From Mermis nigrescens (taxonomy: Eukaryota > Nematoda > Enoplea > Mermithida > Mermithidae), in contig JAVLUZ010000255.1 of the NCBI GenBank assembly GCA_036768485.1, forward strand, positions 1 through 64,000: 64,000 nucleotides of DNA, given 5' to 3'. Both the position numbers and the translations under genes were made by a program. Shown piece after piece: positions 1-12,268 of this stretch. Each line of letters opens with the position of its first letter. Position 1 is the stretch's first letter. The notes under the pieces were generated by a model, which saw only the letters and a list, made by a program, of their open reading frames with translations, did no database searches and was not told the DNA's origin.

Positions 1-53
1 GTTGCAAGTCTACCGTATATACTTACGTACATACCTACAGTACCTACTTAAAA

Positions 54-592
54 ATGAAGGTTCAGAATATCGTCAGTAGTGTCGACAGCAAGAAAAGAAT
101 CAATTTGACCAGATTTACAGTAATTATCCGAGTTCGAAATACGAACCGCATAAATTTCCAGGTCTAATTTTTCGTATGACTAACCCAAAATCAACTTTAC
201 TGTTTTTCGAGTCTGGAAAAATCGTGTGCGTGGGATCGAAAACGGTTGAAGAAGCAAGGAAGACATTAGAAAAAGGATTAAAAATTATCGATTCAAGCAG
301 CAGTGAAATAAAAATCAAAATTCACACGTTTGTCGGTTCATTCAATTTAAATTTTTCAATCAATCTAGCCAATTTTTACGGAAAAGTAGGCAAAAAATGC
401 CAATATGAGCTGGAGATTTTTCCTGGGCTCGTCTACAGGCTGAGAAATACGACAGCCATATTATTCACTAGTGGTAAAGTCATAGTAACTGGGGCTAAAT
501 ACATACACCATCTAAGTCAAACCGAGCTCATTCTAATTGTGCTACTCAAACGAGAAAAAAATTTGAAAAAAGTAGAAAATTTGAAAATTTGA
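54..592 (+). pseudogene. Divergent TATA-binding-protein-like gene, frameshifted near its N-terminus
   Basis: The open frame from 176 to 592 matches the TBP saddle fold. A first half-repeat has FFESGKIVCVGSK where canonical TBP has a FxSGKxVxTGAK motif. A second half-repeat reads IKIHTFVGSFNLNF, EIFPGLVYRL and LFTSGKVIVTGAK. Phenylalanines stand at the four positions where TBP normally intercalates DNA (KFPG, LFFES, EIFPG, ILFTS). An upstream frame from the ATG at 54 reads MKVQNIVSSVDSKKRINL, like the TBP start QNIVSTV. The match then moves to the frame of the second part between about 105 and 120, so one frameshift separates the two parts; the second part also reads in frame upstream of the ATG at 176. 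Canonical TBP is nearly invariant in animals and this copy is very diverged. It is therefore a paralogue, a virus-derived copy or a decaying gene. Family assignment is confident; function is not. Confidence 0.72.
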
Positions 593-654
593 CTTTTTTG
601 TGCCAAAAATGATAATAATACGTACGCTTGCAAAACATACACTCCTGTTAGTTT

Positions 655-674
655 AGTGGCCCTTAAAAGGGCCG
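655..674 (-). terminator. Histone-type 3' stem-loop on the minus strand
   Basis: On the minus strand the sequence reads GGCCCTTTTAAGGGCC: a six-pair stem around a TTTA loop, preceded by CCCAAC and followed by ACTAAAC. This fits the 3' stem-loop of animal replication-dependent histone mRNAs (stem GGYYCT, loop TTTM, ACC-like flank). It lies 44 nt after the stop of the minus-strand frame ending at 716, a spacing typical of histone genes, although that frame is not a histone. No clear purine-rich downstream element is visible. Confidence 0.4.
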
Positions 675-715
675 TTGGGATTAGGAATACAATAAAAAAC
701 GGCGGCCGCCGCCCC

Positions 716-1110
716 TCAATAAACGGAGTTAACCGTTCTAACGAACGGATGATAACGGCCCATTTTCAGGACCACCCTGTACCACGACGTCAATCGGCCT
801 CGATGCTTATCATAGTCAATTATGCGGCCCGCGTCAAATTCGTAGCAATGCTCGTCGCCATCGACCCAGAACGGCGCGTAATCAAGGGCGTCCTGGATCA
901 GCCCCGCCACGACCGGCTCATCAACCCAAAATAGGCTGTATCGCCTGCAGTCCGCACCATTCAGCGGCGATGTTGGCCGCCCTGTTCTGGTGTTTGGCCA
1001 TGTGGCCATAATCGGACGGTGCCAATTTAATTTTGGCAAACTCGTAATTCGAGAAGTTTCCGATTAACGCAGCCATAACGACTGCCAGAGAAACGTCCGA
1101 ATGAGGTCCG
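716..1110 (-). pseudogene. Minus-strand gene relic with a possible WWE-like domain
   Basis: Two overlapping minus-strand frames carry protein-like sequence of clearly higher GC than the surroundings. The 5' part (about 1110-925) reads VSLAVVMAALIGNFSNYEF and then KHQNRAANIAAEW. The 3' part (about 950-716) contains VAGLIQDALDYAPFWVDGDE and CYEFDAGRIIDYDKHRGRL and ends in a stop at 716. A frameshift near 940-960 joins them. The spacing of the 3' part, LIQDAL and then Y-E-F-D, a hydrophobic residue, G and R-V, resembles WWE domains of ubiquitin ligases and PARPs (IE.AL ... Y.VDF..M.Q.N..TG..R.IRR). That resemblance is weak and from memory. A histone-type stem-loop follows at 674-655. The 5' end is lost in TTGGTATACC repeats. 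Confidence 0.35.
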
Positions 1111-1136
1111 AGCTTCAAACCCAAGTATATGAAGGA

Positions 1137-1323
1137 AAATTGGTATACTATTTTAGAAAAGGGAAATTGGTATACCAATTTTAGTATAGGAATCCAGCAC
1201 GGGAAATTGGTATACCATTTGCGTTTCCTATCATTTTTATGCATCAAAATTGGCACCTATACCAAAAAACACACGGAAAATTGGTATACCATTTGCGTTT
1301 CCTATCATTTTTATGCATCAAAC
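1137..1323. repeat. Direct repeats built on TTGGTATACC
   Basis: The motif AATTGGTATACCA occurs four times in variants. A block of about 46 bp (1203-1248) recurs almost perfectly at 1275-1322. TTGGTATACC also appears at 3944-3954, outside the block. Many copies are palindromic at the GGTATACC core. Confidence 0.75.
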
Positions 1324-1363
1324 CCGCTAGCTCCCTCGCATAAAAAAATAAGTTATCAATAAG

Positions 1364-1374
1364 CGCATATAAAA
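1364..1374 (+). promoter_or_regulatory. TATA-like element of the F-box gene
   Basis: GCATATAAAAT lies about 15-25 nt upstream of the ATG at 1388. The position is close to the start codon, which would give a very short 5' leader. Confidence 0.35.
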
Positions 1375-1387
1375 TTTAACTAAAACA

Positions 1388-2166
1388 ATGGATATGCTTC
1401 CTACGGAAATTTTGATAAAAATTTTTAAATACCTAGACGGAAAATGCGGGCTAAAATTGCGGAAAGTTTGCCGGAAATGGCTGGAAATTATGGAGAATTT
1501 TGGTTTTTGGCCCGTTTCTCACAAAACGGGTATACAAATTACTGATGAGGGATTATTTCTCTGTCCGCGTCACATCAAAATGAGTTATACGTACAAACAA
1601 ATCACAAATATCATAAAAATCGTTAATCCGATGGAGCTTAAAATCTACGACAAATTTGATTCGCGTATTGTTCGACTGTTTCTTGCCAAAAATTCGTGCG
1701 TAAAACAGATGGTTCTGAACGCGAGCCAAGTGCACGATTGGTCAGCAACCGATTCTGAAACATTCCGAATAAATATAATAATAATTAAATGGGCGTATTT
1801 AGGCGAAAAATGCGCACATTTCTTAAAAAGTATGAACGCAGAGAAAATTATATTAAAACAAATTATGTTGGAACAGAATTTCTATTTTTGTCCTCCAAAA
1901 GCATTAAACTATTTTTAATTAATTCCCTTTCGTCCAATAATAAAATGCAATGTCGTTCATTTTTCTTAAATTTATATAAAACATTAGTAGAAAGATCACA
2001 AAAGTGTGTTATAGTTATACATATAGGGCAATTGGGTTTTTCAACGCTTTACGATTTTGAAGATTACGTAATAGAAAAAATATCGCCGCAAATTATTTTA
2101 GATTATATGTATGTCGACACAATTACGTTGTTTGGAAAAGGAGTATATTTAATAAAAATTACATAA
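1388..2166 (+). pseudogene. F-box protein gene, broken by one frameshift
   Basis: The product begins MDMLPTEILIKIFKYLDGK and continues CGLKLRKVCRKWLEIM. That is a standard N-terminal F-box (LP.EIL..IF.YL....L...VC..W), about residues 3-40. F-box proteins bind Skp1 and present substrates to SCF ubiquitin ligases through their C-terminus. The C-terminal part here has hydrophobic/basic repeats with no domain I recognise. The first frame stops at 1918. A second frame, ending at 2166, carries LGFSTLYDFEDYVIEKISPQ and looks like the natural continuation, so a single shift lies roughly between 1880 and 1960. Joined length would be near 260 residues. A TATA-like element lies just upstream and AATAAA at 2230-2235 follows. 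No introns are visible. Confidence 0.65.
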
Positions 2167-2229
2167 TTTCTGTATACGACGTAGCTGGGAAGGAAGAGTT
2201 TTATCCTCCATTTTTGTTCTAATTAGATG

Positions 2230-2235
2230 AATAAA
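2230..2235 (+). terminator. Polyadenylation signal of the F-box gene
   Basis: AATAAA about 65 nt after the last stop of the F-box gene, within AT-rich sequence. Confidence 0.4.
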
Positions 2236-2396
2236 ATAATAAAGTAAAAGACCTATTCGTCACCGATGCAAATGCAAAGATGTATTTGCAAAGGCGTCCG
2301 ATGTGCACCGAGAAGAGGTTAGGTCTTGTCGCACATCGTAACATAAAAGTTAAACTATAAATATAAATGAATAAAAAATAAAAAGAAAAACAAAGA

Positions 2397-2690
2397 ATGT
2401 CTCTCAACTTTACAAATTTCACAAGCAGAAATCGAGATTTTCCGCTAAAAGAAATAGAAAAATGTCTCGAAAAAATTGATTTTAATGGAAGTGTTTCTAA
2501 TCAAATCATCAGTTGTTTAGTTCTTTTATTAATACTAATCGTTTTGTTCCTTTTCAAAATGAGGAAGAATTTATGTTTTCGCCCGACGACAAACAATTCT
2601 AATTCAGCCATTATTGGCTGTAACCATTTCCAGTTTCGTTTTTGCGCGTTTTTCATCTATTTTGAATGCCTGCACACTCGGACACATTAA
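2397..2690 (+). CDS. Small single-pass membrane protein, unrecognised
   Basis: The frame starts with ATG after an A-rich leader and encodes 97 residues. The N-terminal half is polar (MSLNFTNFTSRNRDFPLKEI) with two potential N-glycosylation sites (NFT). A strongly hydrophobic segment (IISCLVLLLILIVLFLF, about residues 38-54) is followed by KMRKN, typical of a single transmembrane helix with a basic cytosolic flank. After the helix a second frame also looks protein-like (acidic, ending in a TAA near 2603), so the true C-terminus is uncertain and a frameshift is possible. No family recognised. Confidence 0.4.
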   Translation: MSLNFTNFTSRNRDFPLKEIEKCLEKIDFNGSVSNQIISCLVLLLILIVLFLFKMRKNLCFRPTTNNSNSAIIGCNHFQFRFCAFFIYFECLHTRTH

Positions 2691-2800
2691 ATTCTGCACA
2701 CCTCGGACACATTTCTATATGTATGTACCACACGCATGAATTTGTTTCGAAAAATCTCTCATTGAACTTTTATTCAGACAATATTCACACAAGTGAATCA

Positions 2801-3036
2801 TTAGCATATACATAGAGGCCTATCCAGGTTTTTGCCACACAGCTCAATAGGGGGCCGAATCGCCCTCCCAAATGGTTTTACATCTTCGTCTATAAATTGT
2901 AACTTTTCCTCTATTTTTATTACTTTTTCAGGCCTTTTTTCCGTAATTTTTACTTTTCCCCTTTTGGTATTACTTCCTCTATTTTTGCTGTAGCCTCCTC
3001 TTCCTGCTTCTGAATTTCTTTAGATACTGCCTCCAT
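2801..3036 (-). pseudogene. Short charged protein gene on the minus strand, one frameshift
   Basis: From the ATG at 3036 the product begins MEAVSKEIQKQEEEATAKIE, a Glu/Lys-rich stretch likely to be helical or coiled coil. That frame stops at once in an A/G homopolymer run (about 2950-2965). One frame over it continues with EKRPEKVIKIEEKLQFIDED and ends FGRAIRPPIELCGKNL... at the TAA at 2801. A TTTATT (AATAAA on the minus strand) at 2769-2774 follows. The total would be about 78 residues. It was found by reading the minus strand between the plus-strand genes. No family recognised. Confidence 0.4.
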
Positions 3037-3103
3037 TTTTTCTTTTAAGATACGTACGTATGTATGTACCTACCCAGAATTTACTAGTATTTATAGACTT
3101 TGT

Positions 3104-3111
3104 TTATAAAT
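3104..3111 (+). promoter_or_regulatory. TATA-like element before the gene at 3144
   Basis: TTTATAAATATA lies about 35 nt upstream of the ATG at 3144, a plausible core-promoter position. Confidence 0.35.
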
Positions 3112-3143
3112 ATACGTGGTAACCATAATAAAAATACATCAAA

Positions 3144-3434
3144 ATGGCGTCAAAAGGAGAAGGTATCTACAAACACATCGTTTTACAAATTTTAAAGTAC
3201 GGATACATGGAAGAAGGAAAGTTGGGCCAGTACTTTTGGTTGAAAATGAGACCCGAGTACAGACAGAAGCGAGAGAAACGGTCATTTATTAACGAATTGG
3301 AATATTACCTTAAAATGAGAGATTTTGAATCGTTGTGCCAGTTTTGGCATGAATTTAACGATGAAACGGAGGAATTTATGAAATTTTTTTCGAAAAATGT
3401 ATCAATGACCATATTATATATCAAATTCTGCTAG
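3144..3434 (+). CDS. 96-residue protein of unknown function
   Basis: A clean frame from ATG (context TCAAAATGG) to TAG. The protein is charged and aromatic: MASKGEGIYKHIVLQILKYG at the start, then a Lys/Arg/Glu-rich middle (RPEYRQKREKRSFINELEYY) and an acidic segment (FWHEFNDETEEF). There is no signal peptide or membrane helix, and helical content is likely high. I do not recognise the family. It is the last gene of the compact cluster. Sequence like a coding gene, a TATA element and a good start context support it, but the last 15 residues become AT-rich and could lie past a lesion. Confidence 0.5.
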   Translation: MASKGEGIYKHIVLQILKYGYMEEGKLGQYFWLKMRPEYRQKREKRSFINELEYYLKMRDFESLCQFWHEFNDETEEFMKFFSKNVSMTILYIKFC

Positions 3435-4215
3435 GATAAAAGCTATAGTCTGTTTCCATTCAACAATTAACTTTAGCAAGGGTGCGAGTTGTATGTAGAT
3501 ACAATTAATATTAGTTTAATCTTGGTTTAACTCGAGTTTTACACTTAGGCTTACAAACCGGTGTATACTCTTTCCTCCCTACCTTAGCTTAGATTTAAGT
3601 CTCCAATAGGCCCAGCTTAAAGTTATAGACATAGCTTAGGTTTACTTTACGCTCAGCTTAGACGGTTTGGGATTCCCTAACTCGGCGCTTTACACTTAGG
3701 CTGCTGTAAATTGGCATACCATTTTTAAATACACATACATTTTCATACATAGAAAATTCACAACACTCTACACTAGAAATATCATTTTAGCCTGACTCCG
3801 CCTCCCGTCGACCTGAAAAACAAAATAGGTATACTAATACACACGGCCTATGCTTATACACATATCCTATACTTTTCCACGTGTCATATGCTTATACACG
3901 TGTCCTATACTTAACCCTAAGATCTGGCCGGGTCCAAATTTTGGTATACCAATTTAATATGCACCCTGCAAAATTCTGGGAGCAAACTCCGCCCACTTCG
4001 CCTATGCTTAAGCACTGCCTATCCTTAACCATACCCTCCAGGGGGCCACACATAACTACTCTTGTCGCAAAAAACGCCTTCGTAGCTTCTTCCCTATACA
4101 TTCGAAATCGATTTTCATGTACAAAGTTTTATAAAATGGTTAAAAATTAGTAAAAAATGGACACTGATACATAGGAATAAATCATATATTACATCGCGAT
4201 TGATTTCGTTTCCAG
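3435..4215. other. Gene-free stretch with short repeats
   Basis: No coding sequence seen. It contains repeated TTACACTTAGGCT (about 3538 and 3691), TTAGCTTA motifs, and a two-unit repeat of about 35 bp around CCTATGCTTATACAC (3838-3915). TTGGTATACC recurs at 3944, and a MITE-like fragment with AAATTCTGGGAG lies near 3970. Confidence 0.5.
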
Positions 4216-4850
<635 letters not shown>

Positions 4851-4904
4851 GAATGTCCGCAAAATGCTGCTGACCCTCGCAAAATGGCTGCGACTTCGCC
4901 CCCC

Positions 4905-5170
4905 CTAGAGTTGTCGATATTATGAAAAAATTGTAAACAGTCTGCTTAAGCGTTTTTGATTTATTTTGGCTCTAAAGCCTCAAATTTTCGGCGTTTCGCG
5001 CCATATTTACATTGTTTGACTATACATTGTTCAATTTTCTCGATATTTTTCAATTTTTTTATCTTTCTGAATTCTAAGAAAGAAAGAGCATTGTCCGAAA
5101 GGTCTAAAAACAGACTTTTTAACATGTACAAAAGACACTTTTTGAAAATTTTTTGGGCTTGACCCCCAGA
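4905..5170 (+). repeat. Hairpin-bearing dispersed repeat, copy 1
   Basis: Member of a family with a central GGCGYTTMGCGCC hairpin (here 4989-5001, GGCGTTTCGCGCC), preceded by TTGTAAA..TGCTTAAGCG..TTTTGGCTC and followed by an AT-rich run of about 180 bp. Other copies start near 6640, 55960, 63890 and, on the minus strand, 61830-62050. Confidence 0.6.
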
Positions 5171-8100
5171 AATTCCATAGTGTACATGTATGGAAGCTCA
5201 ATGATCTTATAAGAAAAATCTAGGTTACCTTTTGATCACGGACCCTAACTTGTCTCAGTTTTCTTAGAAAACTTCCCTTTTTCTTTTTAGGGGTGTCTAA
5301 ACCCCACAAATTCACGCCAGTTTGCTCCCATTCGTCATTACCTGTTTTTCTCTGAAAATATTTTCAGGCGGGTTGCTGTTGCTTAGTTTTGCTAACTGTT
5401 GCTTTTATTTTTAATGAAAATGTTTGGTAGTTTTATTTGCATATATAAACTCAGTTTTTGAAGCACTGATGGAGTCAGTAGGAAAGTTTATGAATAAAAA
5501 TTCAGATGTTATTAATTTAATTGTACGAAGTTAGAAGTTAGTGAATGTATTGACGAAACTGTGATAAATTTAAATTCTTAATAAATAAGTGTGGCCCTGT
5601 TTCAGTTATTGCAAGAAAATGATTTGTATTATCAAGAGTTTGAACGTTTCCACATTGCAGGGAGATGAAAAGAATCATCGAAATATTGTGCTTTAACTTA
5701 TACGTACATATGTACAGGTACATGCACATGTATAGCAAGCACACATGCACAAATTTTGACTTGTATTTCCTTTCGACTGAGTATCGTGGGAGCAAGAAGG
5801 AATTCGTCAAGATTCATAAAGGAAAGATGTGGCCTATTCAGTATGATGTAACCTGTGCGGAAGGGCAAAATATGGAAATGAGGTGGCGTAGCAGGGAAAC
5901 TTAAAAATTGCCATTAGCCTTTAATCTACAAAACAGCGCACTGTAGATTTAAAAATTTTTTTGTCTCTATGTCTAGCCATTTTCGATATCTATATCCTGC
6001 CTATGTATTTTATCACCTGCGCTATGACTGCGCTTGTATGTTGTAAATATATACATACATATGGGTTTCATTCAATTCCTTTGACTGGTTCACTTAATTT
6101 CGTTTTATTCTTACAATAAGCTTACATTATGGCGTGCGAAGAAAAATGATATTTGAAATTTTCAAAGTTGATATGAAAGTAATAGGGGCGGATTTCGGTT
6201 TTCATACATTGATCTGCTGATACATTTTCGAGTAATTATTTATTTTTTGAAAGTATTTCAGTTAAAATGAGCCAAGCGCATACATGTGCAGCAACAAAAT
6301 TCTGGGGGGATTAGATGCGGCCAAATGGCTAAAAATACCACCCAACATTATCAACATTTTCTTAGCAGGACCAACTAGTGTATTTTTCTAATGTAATTCA
6401 ACGTATGGCTGTATTATCCCCTTTCCTTCTGTCTGATTCGCCGTGTCGTGCCGCCTTATAATATACATATTTACTAAATATGTAAATACTTGTCTCATTT
6501 TCTATCATACCTCACGCGATTATTATTTCTTCAGAACATCGACAATTTTTTTTCTAAAAGTATTTGGGGTAGTTTAGACCCCCACTAGAATAGCTACTAA
6601 GCTTAACTCTCCGCGAAATTGCTGCGACTTCCCTGAGTTGTCTCTTTTACAAAATCATGCTGAAAGTTACTGCTTTTAGCGTTTCAGATAAGGTTTGCTT
6701 CGAAAGTGTACACTTTCAGCGCTTCGCGGAGTATATTAATTTTTCGATTGAATTTAATTTGATTTACTCAATTTTATCAAATCTTCTTGAATTTTCGTGA
6801 TGTTTTGAACTATTTACTTTGCGGATAAATTAGCTCTGTGCATTTTTATTTCATATTAGTTTTATTTCTGGAGTTACCATAGGGCTGTTAAGTAACAAAT
6901 TGCCTTTTTTATATATCGATCTTATTGTGAACGGGGAGCCAAGTTTCACCTTAATCACCCAAATAACATGTTTTCGTTAGCCATTATAAGAATGAAACGG
7001 TTGAGAAATTCAGAACCGGATCACTTCCTCGAACTCATTAGTCACCTAATATTAAAGTGTATATTTCTCGCAGTATCTGAACATTTATCTCTGATTTTAC
7101 AAGAATGTGCGATATATAACAGTAAAACTAACTCAAGTACCATTCTCTATCGCCCACTTAGGAGTAGAATCGATGTCAACTTTTGAAAAATTTTTGTTGA
7201 TAAGTTTTCCGAACATTGTGAGAAATTCGACCAGATTTGCACTTCGGAGACTTAGACATCTAGACTCCAAGAATGGGGAAATGGTAAATTTTTTGAGGGC
7301 GAGGCTAATTAAAGGCCTATAAATAGAATAAAATCAAAATTTTTGTTTAGAAAGGCTTGAAATTGACCAGAAATTGTGAATTGAGATAGTTTGTACGCTC
7401 TTAAAAGATTCATAGCAGTTTTAGATGATTTTTTTTGGCAAAAAAGCTCACTTACGGACCCCTTCACAGACCAGCCATTCAGCGCAAATGTGATGTCAAC
7501 GTAAAGAACTTGCACCACCCTACGTGAAACAAGTTGAAAATTTCAGATTTGCGCGCTTATCAATGTCGGAAATGGCGACTGAAGCTTTGATTTCTTTATA
7601 TAAGCCAGATACTGCAGAGAATGAGACGCCAGATTCCAATGTTCGTCAATCGCAGCTAAATATTACGAATTTGGGAATATTGTTCTCGGTAAACATTTCA
7701 CTACTGTATCTTTTTGAATACGTAAATATCATTCAGAATTATTAGCAAGCGCTAAACGCCATAAAACGATACGAGTATGCCTGGTTTTACACATTAGGCC
7801 CGAACGACAGAACATGGCTAAAACGCAACCGTACTCGTAGGTCAAAGTCGAGTAAAATCCTGTTAAAATTTTGGATTAAACTCTTTTTCGTTTGATAAAA
7901 AGCGGGTTATTTTTAAGCTTACATGATAATCACTAATTTTTTATCAATACAAAGGATGAATCTTTCTTATTATGAGTTGATATAATCAATTGAAATAACA
8001 ATATTTACTATGTTTGTTGAAAATTTTGGTTATTTTCTTCATAAATTGCAGACAGAGGCACAATATAAGAATTCTGCGTGGGATAAATCGGTCTCTTAGG

Positions 8101-10157
8101 GGCTGAGAACGTTAGGTATACGTGAGTGTACACGTCGAGGACACCATTTTAGTCACATTCCTGACGGTGCTTCATCTTTCTTCAAGATTGAGTCGGTTAA
8201 TATACATTGAAAAAATTAAAATTGAACGATAATATGGTCCAAAAAAGGGGTACAAATCTTTCGATCGTGACTACACTTGCGTTAACCATATCACAAAATT
8301 TTAAATGTTTTTTAGTACAGCAAATAGGCAACTGAATTCTAAAGTTTCATTGAGTGGTATTGCCTTTTTAATTTACACTTTTGTAAACATCACTTTTTGT
8401 AAAATTGTATTAGAAAAAGTTGGTAACAGTGTTGTCAATCAGTAAATCTGATTGATATAGCTGATATAGCAATCTTATTTTTGGAGAAAAAAATCATAAT
8501 AGTTTCTTCACTCTATTATTTATTGTCTTTAGAATAAGAATTGTCAATTTCATTGTTTAGTCCAGCTTTGTGAGCTTTCAGCCACGTTACACTTTAATCG
8601 CGTTTGTATTCTGTAAAAAGTGGGGTTCACAATAATTTGTTGGATTTAAACGAAATCTTAAAATTAAAAAGTCACCAAATTTATGTTCTTTTGGCCATAG
8701 GTTTTTTCTATCAAATGATATGAACCACATTACTTTAAGTCAAACGGAACTATAGTTAAAAGGAAGTATTTATGTAGGTACCTTAAGCTAGTTAACAACT
8801 TTTTCCGTTCGTAAATTACCGGAAAAGAGATGTTTGCAAAAGTGTAGACCAAAAACGCAATATAATTAGTGAAGTCTTTTTTACCCTCTATTTATTCCGC
8901 CAAAAAAACGTGTACAATTTATCAATAAGCTATCGCAGCCATAGTTATGATTGAAACATTTACAAATTGTACATCTTACAAAATAGCTTTCCAACGTGTT
9001 TGAACTTTTCAGTCGAAAATTGCGAAAATTGCCTTAAAATATAGCGATCCAAAATTTCTCATTACCTATCAAACCCAAGAAAATTAATGGCCATGTGTAG
9101 ATGCATTTACATACTTTAAACCTGACCTGTCTAGAGGTTTAATCAACTAGGGAGGTTTTTCGAACAAAAATAGCCTTAAAAACTGGTAATAGCTTAAAAA
9201 CTAAATTAATCCACAGTTTAATCATTTACAAGCACGTTTGCAGAAAAATTTTAAATTTCATAAGTTTTTGCTTTCAGTCACCTAATGTTCTCAAGTTTCT
9301 ATTTTTTCTATTCCGGGAATTTAGATTACAACAATACCCATCGACAAAATAAAAGATTTTAGAACAAAACGAAGCTATTTCAAGGTCTAGAGATAAACAA
9401 AAATTAGCTCTTTCCAAAAATGCTTGAAAGCGTCCAAGAAGTGTCAATCACGGCAATTTTTTACGCTATTTTAAAGGTGTATACTAATTTTAGGGCCATT
9501 TCTAATCAAAAAATTTCCTTACGTGACCTTCCCTTCCAAATACCGGAATGTACTCAGTCATATGATCCACATGATCATCTACTGATATGTATGTACGTGA
9601 GGGTTGGAGGTCAGGCACTGAAGTAGAATAAATGATAAGGTTTTTTGGTAAATAAGAGAAAATAGAGGCTTAAAATTGATACAAATTAAAGCTTTTTGTT
9701 CAAAGTTACTTGAAATTGGCTAAAAATTGTGCATTTACATAGTTTTCACCATGTTATTTCAGTATGCAAGCTTAGGGCCATTTCGGCTCGAAAATTTTTT
9801 TCTGTACTTATGTATAACACGAGTCATGATGTGCATCTATGGTTAGGAGCGTCTTTTTTAACAATCATTCGAAGTGTGATCGAACTTTAATCGCTACAAT
9901 TCGAAATACATATATTTAGCTTAAAGCGCGTCCGAAAAATATCTCGCTAAACTTTTCATCACATTATAAAATTATTTGAAATTAAATATTGGTCTGTTTG
10001 GAAAATTGGGAGTTATCAGAATATGCGAGAAAAAATTTCCGCTGCATTATGCGTATGCATTAAATAGCATGAATAATTTCCCTAACAGACCATTGCTTTT
10101 ATGGATGGAGATCAGACAATGATGATGCAGCTAAGTTTAAAATCAAAGCCAGAAATA

Positions 10158-10158
<1 letters not shown>
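5171..10158. other. Long gene-free stretch
   Basis: No convincing coding exon. A second hairpin-repeat copy lies at 6640-6880. Degenerate copies of another interspersed sequence (…GCTTGAAATTGACC..AAATTGTG...TTTTAGGGCCATTT…) are at about 7340-7510, 9360-9540 and 9650-9830, and again at 19020-19190 and 21440-21660. A TATATAAACTCAGTTTTT string at 5441-5460 resembles a core promoter, but no gene follows. Confidence 0.45.
6640..6880 (+). repeat. Hairpin-bearing dispersed repeat, copy 2
   Basis: Contains TTTCAGCGCTTCGCGGAGTA, with AAAGTTACTGCTTTTAGCG upstream and an AT-rich right part, as in the copy near 55960. Confidence 0.5.
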
Positions 10159-11823
<1,665 letters not shown>

Positions 11824-12096
11824 GCAGAATGATGACGTCAAATCGGTCAATTAAAAATTTTTTATAGGAAAAATAAAGGTGTAATTATTGACGTAAACCG
11901 ACATTAAATCACTTTGAATCATTATTATGGTATTTGATGAAAAACTGCTGGCGGCCTTCTCTTCTAACTGAAACTTTTTCTAATCCTGCTCGTTTTTATT
12001 TTGTCCACTCAATCTGTCCCAAAAATGTAATTTGGTTTTTTCGACAATTTTGACGTTTTAAACAAGTCTTTTGATAAGGAGAGCACCTACCGCATA

Positions 12097-12165
12097 GATA
12101 AAATATGCGAGCAGTCTTTTCTGATTAACACTCTCACTCAAAAATTTGCGAACGAACGAAAGACG
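12097..12165 (+). promoter_or_regulatory. Core promoter and 5' UTR motif of gene A1
   Basis: GATAAAATAT is followed directly by GCGAGCAGTCTTTTCT (box at 12107-12115), then by GCGAACGAACGAAAGACG at 12148-12165, about 25 nt before the ATG. The same order of elements occurs before A2, A3, B1 and B2. GAGCAGT resembles an arthropod initiator (KCAGT). Confidence 0.55.
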
Positions 12166-12189
12166 AATATTCATTTGACTTTGCCGCTA

Positions 12190-12268
12190 ATGATGATTTG
12201 GACGTATTCTATTTTACTTAATTTATTCGCCTTGCAATGGTTGCCGCAGCTGATTGAAAGCCGATCAC
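12190..12268 (+). CDS. Secreted CX8C family gene A1, exon 1 (signal peptide)
   Basis: Exon 1 encodes MMIWTYSILLNLFALQWLPQ followed by LIESRS and ends in phase 1 at C|GTAAAT. The 26 residues form a classic signal peptide: a hydrophobic core, then a small/polar cleavage region. The equivalents in A2 and A3 align residue by residue (LQWLPQLIESR against LQWLPRLIESR in A3), which is the main evidence that this is a real exon. The 5.3 kb intron that follows carries several transposable elements. The second ATG (12193) is an alternative start that removes one Met. Direction and phase match exon 2 at 17597. Confidence 0.72.

Noticed and set aside
5441..5540. TATATAAACTCAGTTTTTG followed by ATGGAGTCAGTAGG
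   Set aside because: It resembles a core promoter with initiator, but the frame is only 22 codons and no signal peptide or family exon follows.
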